A stretch of DNA of 16,047 nucleotides. Origin: JAAXXJ01 sp964412455 (GTDB lineage: Bacteria > Nitrospirota > UBA9217). The stretch lies in the NCBI GenBank assembly GCA_964412455.1, contig CAYPOT010000082.1, positions 1 through 16,047 on the forward strand. The letters are read 5' to 3'. This document shows, piece by piece, positions 1 through 6,043 of this stretch (positions are counted from its first letter, which is position 1; each line of letters opens with the position of its first letter). Both the position numbers and the translations under genes were made by a program. The notes beneath the pieces were generated by a model. The model saw only the letters and a program-made list of their open reading frames with translations. It was not told the DNA's origin and did not search any database.

Positions 1-65
1 TGAATATGTTCCGAATTTAACCAGCTTTCTTTTACTTACGCTGCTTTTATTTCAACATCTGCATT

Positions 66-89
66 TCTCTGCGACCTCTGCGGTAAAAT
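66..89. repeat. Single arm of repeat family A
   Basis: This short stretch reads CTCTGCGACCTCTGCGGTAA, matching the right-hand arm of the two complete family A palindromes at 2204-2318 and 3253-3350. No partner arm is visible to its left, so the element may be a half copy or may continue beyond a decayed region. The rest of 1-151 shows no gene or promoter I can support; it is the downstream region of the leftward kinase-like gene. Confidence 0.6.
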
Positions 90-151
90 ACCTTTCGTTT
101 TTTTCATAGAACTATTGACACTACCACCTTCCCACCTTCTCCCTACTATGA

Positions 152-1135
152 CTACCTCCGCTCCAACTCCTCACGGGCCTCGCCGAGGTCATCGAGCAGT
201 TCTTCGGTCGTTTCGTAATACACCTGGCTGCCCGCGGAAAAATGCATGAGCACCCGGTTCAGTAATTTTGGGATGTAGGGGTAGACCTTTTTCAGATTGG
301 CGACGCGGTTGTGGAACACGATGTTCACATCGTCCGAACTCAGCCGGTCCAGGATGCCGGGCGCTTCCGCGAGCAGTCGGTTCGTGGTCACGTCGCCCCG
401 CCCGGTGATGAACACAAGGATGTTCCCCAGGCCGAAGAGGTCGTAGGCGAACCGGCTCTCGCCGTGGCGATAGTTGAAGTCGTAATCGATCCACCGGTAC
501 CGCCCCGTCGTCTCGTCCTTGATGAGGTGGTCGCGCCGGATGTCGCCGTGCTTCTCGCCGCGCTGGTGCAGGAAGCGGATCGCCTCCACAATGCCGATAT
601 ACTCATCGAGCACGATGGGGAAGTGATTATAGAAAAAGTCCTCGTGGTCCGACCCGAGCCGGGGCGTGATCTGGGAGAGCGTCCTGCCGCGGATGTAGTC
701 GAGAATGCGAAGCGGGTGGCCGGCGGAGTCCTTCTCCGTCGTCCCCTGCATGAAGTCCCCCCTGCCCCGCACCAGTTCCAGGATCCGGGCCTCCTTCTGG
801 GGGCTCCGCACGCAATCGAACACAAGGTTCCCGATCCGGGCCTCGAAGTGCTCCTTAAAGACCCACTTCAGGACTTTCGTTTCTCCGGTCAAAAGATTGA
901 TCGCGCGTTTGACCCAGAATTTCGGCTCATCCTCGAGCCCGAACCGGCCCTCACGCTCGTTGTTCCGGACGAAGTACGGCACCCCACCCAGGATGACCAC
1001 GTCGTCGAAGTCCACGCGGAAGAAGTCCGATGTGTCCTTGACCGCGATTTTCTTCGGGACACGGTCCGCGGACACCCATTTCCGGATTATGCCGCGGAGG
1101 TCCTTTTCGGTGTATCCGTTGTTTCCCGAAGCCAT
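152..1135 (-). CDS. Divergent protein-kinase-fold (Ser/Thr or APH-like) protein
   Basis: The protein has 327 residues and looks like a compact protein-kinase-fold enzyme. A candidate ATP-binding lysine is K90 (TKVLKW), a candidate helix-C glutamate is E115 (KEARIL), and a hinge-like ILDYIRGRTL follows. The catalytic loop is HGDIRRDHLI (H196, D198), with histidine where classical kinases have asparagine. The metal-binding motif is YDFN (D219) in place of DFG. YDLFGLGNIL further on resembles the alpha-F region of kinases. These deviations place it between eukaryotic-like kinases and APH/Rio-type enzymes; the substrate is unknown. The start at 1135 is chosen because AAGGAG lies eight bases upstream; the open frame continues upstream to 1330 but that part is made of repeat B. 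There is no signal peptide or membrane segment, so it is probably cytoplasmic. It is transcribed alone, divergently from scpA. Confidence 0.8.
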   Translation of the reverse strand: MASGNNGYTEKDLRGIIRKWVSADRVPKKIAVKDTSDFFRVDFDDVVILGGVPYFVRNNEREGRFGLEDEPKFWVKRAINLLTGETKVLKWVFKEHFEARIGNLVFDCVRSPQKEARILELVRGRGDFMQGTTEKDSAGHPLRILDYIRGRTLSQITPRLGSDHEDFFYNHFPIVLDEYIGIVEAIRFLHQRGEKHGDIRRDHLIKDETTGRYRWIDYDFNYRHGESRFAYDLFGLGNILVFITGRGDVTTNRLLAEAPGILDRLSSDDVNIVFHNRVANLKKVYPYIPKLLNRVLMHFSAGSQVYYETTEELLDDLGEAREELERR

Positions 1136-1157
1136 GTGCCGCACTCCTTCTAGTATC

Positions 1158-1166
1158 ATTATACCA
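1158..1166 (-). promoter_or_regulatory. Extended -10 promoter of the kinase-like gene
   Basis: On the minus strand this reads TGGTATAAT, a perfect TATAAT with an extended-10 TGN. It places a start of transcription about 16 bases before the ATG at 1135, leaving just enough room for the AAGGAG ribosome-binding site. No convincing -35 element is visible; the expected -35 position falls inside the adjoining repeat B. Confidence 0.55.
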
Positions 1167-1173
1167 GCTTCAC

Positions 1174-1339
1174 AGTGCGGAGTGCGGAGTGTCGAGTGCG
1201 GTGGAGCAACACATGCCGCGCTTCTCCCCGGTAAGGATCGAGAAAATGTCACCATTTCCCACACTGAGTAGCGGCTCATTGAACAGGGGGGCTGCATTTC
1301 GCTTATCACTCCGCATTCCGCACTCCACACTCCGCACTT
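1174..1339. repeat. Repeat family B, inverted pair
   Basis: The left arm (1174-1201) is a run of AGTGCGGAGTGCGGAGTG type, and the right arm (1308-1339) is its inverse, of ACTCCGCATTCCGCACTCC type. About 105 bases of unrelated sequence lie between them. The arrangement resembles a miniature inverted-repeat element. It occupies most of the divergent intergenic region between the kinase-like gene and scpA, so it sits between two promoters. Confidence 0.75.
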
Positions 1340-1352
1340 GAGACGTTTTCTC

Positions 1353-1381
1353 TTGACTTTTCAGGGAAATAACGCTACTTT
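1353..1381 (+). promoter_or_regulatory. Candidate sigma-70 promoter of scpA
   Basis: TTGACT at 1353-1358 is followed, after 17 bases, by TACTTT at 1376-1381. The first box matches the -35 consensus in five of six positions; the -10 box is weak. It lies about 50 bases before the scpA ATG, immediately after the right arm of repeat B. Confidence 0.4.
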
Positions 1382-1432
1382 TCGTTATCCTATCGTCCGA
1401 CTGCCCCGGAAGCGCCGCGGGGGAAGGAACCC

Positions 1433-2185
1433 ATGTCGTATCACGTAAAACTCGAGATATTCGAAGGTCCCATGGACCTTCTCCTCCACCTCATCAAGAA
1501 GCACGAACTTGACATCTACGATATCCCCATCGCACCCATTACCCGGCAATACCTCGAATACCTGGAGCTCATGAAGAGCCTCGACATGGAGATCGCGGGC
1601 GATTTCCTCGTCATGGCATCCACGCTCACCCATATCAAGTCCAAGATGCTCCTGCCGCCGCCCGAGAACCCCGAGGACGACGACGACGGCACGGACCCGC
1701 GCGCCGAACTCATCAGGCGGCTGCTGGAGTACAAACGGTTCAAGGACGCCGCGGGCTCGCTGGAGCAGCGGGAGCACGACTGGTCCAAGGTCTATACGCG
1801 AGAGACCGAGGTGACGCCCGAGCTTCCGCCTGACGACCAGCCGCTCCTGTTCGATTTTCACCTCTTCGACCTGCTCGCCGCGCTGAAGGATGTCCTGAAC
1901 CGCGCGCCCGACGCCGGCATCGAGATCACCGCCGAGGCCATCTCCATCACCGACAAGATCGCCACCATCCTTGCCCGCCTCGAATCGGTAGACAGCCTGC
2001 TCTTCGCGGACCTCTTCGACGGGAGCACCACCCGGGCGCACATCATCGCCACCTTCATGGCGCTCCTGGAGCTCATGAAGAACCGGATCGTGCGGGCGGT
2101 CCAGATCGAGCAGTTCGGCGCCATCCGGCTCATGAAGGCCGTGACCGACGAGGCGACGCCGACGTCCGGCGATCTGTTCGCGTAA
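1433..2185 (+). CDS. scpA: Segregation and condensation protein A (kleisin)
   Basis: ScpA is the kleisin subunit of the bacterial Smc-ScpAB condensin, which bridges the Smc heads and helps to compact and segregate the chromosome. The N-terminal signature FEGPMDLLLHLIKKHELDIY at residues 10-29, followed by IPIAPITRQYLEYLE, is typical of the family and forms the part that contacts the Smc neck. The middle is acidic (NPEDDDDG) and probably flexible. The C-terminal stretch with LFDGSTTRAHIIATFMALLE fits the winged helix that binds the Smc head. The length of 250 residues is normal. GGAAGGA lies just ahead of the ATG. The partner scpB lies about 1.2 kb downstream on the same strand, separated by a HEAT-repeat gene, whereas in many genomes the two are adjacent. 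Confidence 0.96.
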   Translation: MSYHVKLEIFEGPMDLLLHLIKKHELDIYDIPIAPITRQYLEYLELMKSLDMEIAGDFLVMASTLTHIKSKMLLPPPENPEDDDDGTDPRAELIRRLLEYKRFKDAAGSLEQREHDWSKVYTRETEVTPELPPDDQPLLFDFHLFDLLAALKDVLNRAPDAGIEITAEAISITDKIATILARLESVDSLLFADLFDGSTTRAHIIATFMALLELMKNRIVRAVQIEQFGAIRLMKAVTDEATPTSGDLFA

Positions 2186-2203
2186 CACAAACGGGACACT
2201 TCT

Positions 2204-2318
2204 TTCACCGCAGAGGTCGCAGAGGAAGAGCAGGGCGAGGAGGTCAAAGGCTTCCTGCCTTGTCGTAGAAAAAGAACGGCAGTTGATGTTGGTGTCCTCT
2301 GCGTCCCCTGCGGTAAAA
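2204..2318. repeat. Repeat family A palindromic element, copy 1
   Basis: The left arm (2204-2226) contains CACCGCAGAGGTCGCAGAGG and the right arm (2294-2318) contains CCTCTGCGTCCCCTGCGGTA, its imperfect inverse. About 67 bases separate them. The element fills most of the gap between scpA and the HEAT gene. Another copy lies on the far side of the HEAT gene. Neither arm is followed by a T-run that would make it a standard terminator. Confidence 0.8.
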
Positions 2319-2402
2319 ATGGTTCGTCATTCTTGATGTTGAAGTCAAACCGTGTCGCTTAGAAGCGCCTACTTTTGGTCATCCGTGGTTACATCAGATC
2401 TT

Positions 2403-3242
2403 ATGGACATCAAGACCCTTGCCCGTGAAAAGAAGTTCGGCGATATGGAAACAGCGGTCTACGCCGACCATTCCCTCGTCGGACAGCTCGTGGAGCTCCT
2501 GGCCGAGAAGGACGGCGATGTGCGCACCGGCGTCCTGAACGTCCTGTCCCGCGTCGGGTTCGACTACCCCAAGGACACGCGGCCCTACATCGACAAGCTC
2601 ATCGCCCTCATGGACGAGGCCGACCCGTTCGTGAAGATCGACGCGGCGAACGCCGTGGGCAATCTCGCCTACCGGTACGAGGACGCCTCGAAGCGCGCGA
2701 TACCGAAGCTCACCGCCCTGCTGGGCCACGAGGTGAGCCTCGTGCGGCAGGAAGCCGCCTACGCCCTGGGCAACATCGGGTTCTCCTTCATCCACCTGGT
2801 CAAGAACCTCACGCCCCGGCTGATCACCATGCTGGAGTCGGGCGACGATGACGAACGGGAAGCCGCGGCCCACGCCCTGGGCAAGCTCGGCATCATCGAA
2901 CCGACGATGATCCGCGGCATCCTGCCCAAGCTGATCGAGGTCCTGGAGTTCTCGAAGGAAGCGTCCTGCGGAGGTGTGCTCTTCGCCCTGGGCGCCATCG
3001 GCCTGCATTATCCGAAGGAAGTGGCTGACCTGGTGCCCCGGCTGATAAAGTACCTGGACAGCGGCCACCCCAACGCCGTGAAGAACGCCATCGCGGCCCT
3101 GGGGAACATCGGCAGTTCGAACCCCGACGCGGTGAAGGACGCCCTCCCGATGATCCGGAAGCATCTGGACAGCTCCGACCTCGACGTGAAGATGAACGCC
3201 AAGGTGGCGCTAGGCAGGCTGGGCGACCCTGCGGGAATGTAA
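2403..3242 (+). CDS. HEAT-repeat protein encoded between scpA and scpB
   Basis: The product has 279 residues and consists almost entirely of about seven helical HEAT-type repeats of 35-40 residues. Examples of the second-helix pattern are VKIDAANAVGNLAYRY, VRQEAAYALGNIGFSF, EREAAAHALGKLGIIE and AVKNAIAALGNIGSSN. Such proteins form a curved alpha-solenoid that serves as a protein-binding scaffold. There is no signal peptide, membrane segment or catalytic motif, so it is probably cytoplasmic. The ATG at 2403 is preferred to an in-frame GTG at 2352 because the extra 17 residues are not HEAT-like; neither start has a clear ribosome-binding site. It lies between scpA and scpB on the same strand, with palindromic repeat A on each side. 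A role with the condensin is suggested only by position. PBS-lyase-type HEAT proteins of other function look similar. Confidence 0.85.
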   Translation: MDIKTLAREKKFGDMETAVYADHSLVGQLVELLAEKDGDVRTGVLNVLSRVGFDYPKDTRPYIDKLIALMDEADPFVKIDAANAVGNLAYRYEDASKRAIPKLTALLGHEVSLVRQEAAYALGNIGFSFIHLVKNLTPRLITMLESGDDDEREAAAHALGKLGIIEPTMIRGILPKLIEVLEFSKEASCGGVLFALGAIGLHYPKEVADLVPRLIKYLDSGHPNAVKNAIAALGNIGSSNPDAVKDALPMIRKHLDSSDLDVKMNAKVALGRLGDPAGM

Positions 3243-3252
3243 CAGCAGATCA

Positions 3253-3350
3253 TTTCACCGCAGAGAACGCAGAGCACGCTGAGAAGTGACTGTAGTAAAT
3301 TCAAGACTTAATGCCTTTTTCTGCGCTCTCCGCGATCTCCGCGGTGAAAA
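3253..3350. repeat. Repeat family A palindromic element, copy 2
   Basis: The left arm (3253-3286) begins TTCACCGCAGAGAACGCAGA and the right arm (3317-3350) contains CTCCGCGATCTCCGCGGTGA, its imperfect inverse. About 30 bases lie between. It begins 11 bases after the HEAT gene stop and ends shortly before the scpB ribosome-binding site, so with copy 1 it brackets the HEAT gene. Confidence 0.8.
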
Positions 3351-3396
3351 CTGTTTTTCGCTGTTATTAATTTGAATTTCTGAGAGGAAATGCGTT

Positions 3397-4089
3397 TTGG
3401 AAGATCAACAGTTGAAATCAGCAATCGAAGCGCTCCTGTTCATCGGCGGGGGCCCCCTGTCCGTGGAACGGCTCAAAGGCCTCCTCGAGGAAGCATCGAC
3501 GGAACAGATCGAGGAACAGCTTCAGTCTCTCAAAGCGGACTACGAAGGCCGCGGCGCCGGTGTCATGCTGGCCGAGGTGGCAAACGGCTGGCAGCTTGCC
3601 ACCTGCCCCGAACAGGCGGCCTGGGTGAGAAAGTTCAAGACCGTCAAGGTCACGACGCGGCTGTCGCGCCCGGCGCTCGAGACCCTTGCCATCATCGCCT
3701 ACAAGCAGCCGGTCACCCGGCCGGAGATCGAGGCCATCCGCGGGGTGAACATCGGCGGCATCGTGCGCAACCTCATGGAGCGCAGGCTCGTCAAGATCGT
3801 CGGGAAGAAGGACGTCGCAGGAAGGCCCATGCTCTACGGTACGTCCGTCGAATTTTTACAATATTTCGGCCTAAAAGACCTCTCTGCCCTGCCCACGTTG
3901 AAGGAGTTCCAGGAACTCGACGCGGGCGAGAACAGCATGGTGGAGGACCTGCCGGAGCGTGAAAGCGGCGAGAGCGGACCGCTGCAGGAAGAAGCGTCCG
4001 AGGCCCTGGATGCCGCAGACGACGGTCAGGCTGAAGAAGAGGGATCGGCGGACGAAACCGTCTCATCGGAGGCAGCGAAGCAAGGATGA
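3397..4089 (+). CDS. scpB: Segregation and condensation protein B
   Basis: ScpB is the winged-helix (KITE) subunit that dimerises and binds the ScpA kleisin in the Smc complex. The first winged-helix region includes IEALLFIGGGPLSVERLKGL. The second includes LSRPALETLAIIAYKQPVTR, then PEIEAIRGVNIGGIVRNL and AGRPMLYGTSVEFLQYFGL, which is the most conserved part of the family. The start is a TTG at 3397 with GAGAGG about nine bases upstream; the nearby ATG at 3390 is in another frame. After about residue 175 the chain becomes a Glu/Asp/Ser-rich tail of roughly 55 residues, longer than the minimal ScpB, probably disordered. The stop overlaps the ATG of the following ATPase gene by four bases (ATGA), which suggests translational coupling. 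Confidence 0.95.
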   Translation: MEDQQLKSAIEALLFIGGGPLSVERLKGLLEEASTEQIEEQLQSLKADYEGRGAGVMLAEVANGWQLATCPEQAAWVRKFKTVKVTTRLSRPALETLAIIAYKQPVTRPEIEAIRGVNIGGIVRNLMERRLVKIVGKKDVAGRPMLYGTSVEFLQYFGLKDLSALPTLKEFQELDAGENSMVEDLPERESGESGPLQEEASEALDAADDGQAEEEGSADETVSSEAAKQG

Positions 4090-5030
4090 TCGAACTTCAG
4101 GAAGCCCTGCGGAAAAAAGAGATCTGGGCCATCGGCGGCGGCAAGGGCGGGATCGGCAAAAGCCTGATCACCGGCAACATCGGCATCACCCTGGCCCGCA
4201 TGAAGAAGAAGGTCCTGCTCGTGGACGCTGACCTGGGCGGCGCCAATCTCCACACGACCCTCGGCATCGGCGTGCCGGAGATGACCCTGTCGGACTTTCT
4301 GAACCGCCGCGTCGAGAACATCAGCGACGTCATCATCAAGACGGCCATTCCCAACCTGAACCTCATCAGCGGTGCCCAGGACTTCCTCGACGCCGCGAAC
4401 CCCAATTTCGCGCAGAAGACGCGGCTCCTCCGGCACCTCGAGACGCTGGACGCGGACTACATTCTCCTCGACCTCGGGGCCGGCACGTCGTTCAACATCC
4501 TGGATTTTTTCCTCTTCTCCGACCATGGCATCCTCGTTGTCCTTCCCGAGCCCACGGCGATCGAGAACGCCTACCGGTTCATCAAGAGCGCCTTCTACCG
4601 GCGGTTCAAGAAGGTCGTGGCCAACCAGAACATCAAGGACCTCATCGACGCGGCCATGGACCAGAAGAACTCCATGGGCATCCGGACGCCCTTCGACCTC
4701 ATCGAACGCGTCAAGGGAATGGAGCGGGAAGTGGGCGAGATCCTGGAGCTCGAGGTGCTCAAGTTCCGTCCCAAGCTGATCGTGAACCAGGTGCGGACCA
4801 AGAACGACGTCCAGATCGGCTTTTCCATGAAGAGCGCCTGCCAGAAATACTTCGGCATCAACCTGGAGTACCTGGGCTACGTGGAGTACGACGACTGCGT
4901 CTGGCAGTCCATCCGAAGCAAACGGCCCCTCGTCATCGAATACCCCTACTCGCGGCCGGCGCGGTGCATCGAACGGATCGTCCACAACCTGCTCCGCAAG
5001 GAGCAGTTGACGTTGAGTATGCTGTACTAA
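4086..5030 (+). CDS. MinD/ParA-family deviant Walker A ATPase
   Basis: This 314-residue protein is a SIMIBI-class P-loop ATPase. GGGKGGIGKS (residues 17-26) is the deviant Walker A with signature lysine K20 and P-loop lysine K25. VLLVDADLGGANLHT (43-57) is the Walker A-prime segment with D47, and YILLDLGAG (125-133) is Walker B with D129. Proteins of this family form ATP-dependent dimers and position DNA, flagella or other structures. The sequence is closer to FleN/MinD-like proteins than to plasmid ParA, since it lacks an N-terminal helix-turn-helix. There is no adjacent parB or flagellar gene. The C-terminal end (IERIVHNLLRKEQL) could form an amphipathic helix, but I cannot show membrane binding. 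The four-base overlap with scpB argues that the two are translated together. The exact role is unknown. Confidence 0.9.
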   Translation: MIELQEALRKKEIWAIGGGKGGIGKSLITGNIGITLARMKKKVLLVDADLGGANLHTTLGIGVPEMTLSDFLNRRVENISDVIIKTAIPNLNLISGAQDFLDAANPNFAQKTRLLRHLETLDADYILLDLGAGTSFNILDFFLFSDHGILVVLPEPTAIENAYRFIKSAFYRRFKKVVANQNIKDLIDAAMDQKNSMGIRTPFDLIERVKGMEREVGEILELEVLKFRPKLIVNQVRTKNDVQIGFSMKSACQKYFGINLEYLGYVEYDDCVWQSIRSKRPLVIEYPYSRPARCIERIVHNLLRKEQLTLSMLY

Positions 5031-5037
5031 GGGGAAG

Positions 5038-5151
5038 CACCAAATATCAAATAAGCACCAATAGCCAAAACGCCAAGTTCCAAACGTTTCGACATTGAGA
5101 TTTGGTCATTGGTATTTATTTGAATTTTGTATTTTGAGATTTGGGATTTTT
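5038..5151. repeat. Repeat family C, AT-rich inverted element
   Basis: The left half is built of short CAAAT/CCAAA units (CAAATATCAAATAAGCACCA), and the right half of the reverse type (ATTTGGTCATTGG, TATTTATTTG, TTTTGAGATTTGGGA). The two halves can pair over much of their length. The element fills the gap between the ATPase gene and the J-domain/HTH gene and ends close to the latter's start. Confidence 0.7.
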
Positions 5152-5167
5152 CCCGGGGTCTAAAGAG

Positions 5168-5863
5168 ATGCTCAAAAAGATCGACGACCTGAACTACTAC
5201 GAGATCCTGGAAGTGAGCTACCGGGCGACGGCGCAGGAGATCCACAAGGCCTACGAACGCGTCCGGAAGATCTACGATCCGAACTCCATAGCGCTCTATT
5301 CGCTCTTCTCGCCCGAGGAGACCGAAAAGATCCGGCAGCGGGTCGAGGACGCCTACCGCACCCTGTTCTATGACGAGAACCGGCGGGACTACGACCGGAC
5401 GCTGCGCGACATTCCCGACGTCATCGAAACGCCGCAGCCGGAACGTCGGTTCCAGCCGCGCCCCTACTCGGCTTCTTCACGGACACCGAGAATGGCCGAA
5501 CCCACGGTTTCCGCTGCGGAACCCCTTGCTGAGACGCCGCAACCGCAGCAGGTACCTGCGCCCCCGCCCGTGCCGCTAACCGCCCAGGCCGTCCCCGTGG
5601 ACATCACCGAGTTCACCGGGGCCGTCCTCAAAATGCTCCGGGAGCAGCGCGGGCTCACCGCCCGAAACGTGGCGGACATCACCAAGTTGAGCGGGCGATA
5701 CGTCGAGGGCATCGAAGAAGAAGCTTATAAGAAACTCCCCGCCCGGCCCTACCTCCGCGGCTTCCTGGTCCTCTACGCCAAGGCCATCGGATACGAGTCC
5801 GATCGCATCGTGAACGATTACATGAAGCGGTTCGATGCGGCGATGAATCCGCCGAAGAAGTGA
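5168..5863 (+). CDS. J-domain-like protein with C-terminal RodZ-type HTH
   Basis: The 231-residue protein has two recognisable parts. Residues 7-75 look like a J domain: LNYYEILEV opens helix I, AQEIHKAYERVRKIYDP covers helix II and the loop, and a helix III-like DAYRTLFYDENRRDYDRTL follows. The HPD tripeptide needed to stimulate Hsp70 is YDP (36-38), so the chaperone function is probably lost. A Pro/Ala/Gln-rich linker follows. Residues 147-215 form a Cro/RodZ-type helix-turn-helix (VLKMLREQRGLTARNVADIT) with the RPYLRGFLVLYAKAIG segment typical of RodZ-like proteins. No transmembrane helix is present, unlike RodZ itself. The ATG at 5168 is preferred over an upstream TTG at 5141, which lies in repeat C; the ribosome-binding site is weak. 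Its neighbour is a MinD-like ATPase, so a shared role in positioning or cell organisation is possible but unproven. Confidence 0.82.
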   Translation: MLKKIDDLNYYEILEVSYRATAQEIHKAYERVRKIYDPNSIALYSLFSPEETEKIRQRVEDAYRTLFYDENRRDYDRTLRDIPDVIETPQPERRFQPRPYSASSRTPRMAEPTVSAAEPLAETPQPQQVPAPPPVPLTAQAVPVDITEFTGAVLKMLREQRGLTARNVADITKLSGRYVEGIEEEAYKKLPARPYLRGFLVLYAKAIGYESDRIVNDYMKRFDAAMNPPKK

Positions 5864-5960
5864 CCGAAGAGGAGACAGGAGTCAGGAATATGGAATGATC
5901 TTGCCGTGATCTTCCGTGAACTACTCGACAACCGACTTCAACTAACTATTGAAAAAAATA

Positions 5961-5986
5961 AAGGCAGCCGCATTGGCTGCCTTTTG
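5961..5986 (-). terminator. Hairpin terminator between convergent operons
   Basis: AAAGGCAGCC, a five-base loop GCATT, and GGCTGCCTTT form a perfect ten-base-pair stem. Read leftward it is followed by TTTATTTTTTTC, a strong intrinsic terminator for the cusA transcript ending at 6044. Read rightward it has only a short T-run, so it would act more weakly on the scp/J-HTH transcript ending at 5863. Confidence 0.88.
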
Positions 5987-6043
5987 CTGTCTGTCGTCAC
6001 TTGACTATTCCTTCCACCGCATTATATGGTCACCGAGTCGGGT

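Noticed and set aside
1136..1330. N-terminal extension of the kinase-like gene
   Set aside because: The extra 65 codons run through repeat B and have no domain character; a strong ribosome-binding site supports the start at 1135.
2352..2402. GTG start giving 17 more residues on the HEAT protein
   Set aside because: The added residues are not HEAT-like and no ribosome-binding site precedes the GTG.
3390..3962. ATG-initiated frame overlapping scpB, out of frame with it
   Set aside because: The ATG is close to the GAGAGG site, but the product is Arg/Gly/His-rich and has no family likeness, whereas the TTG-started frame gives intact ScpB.
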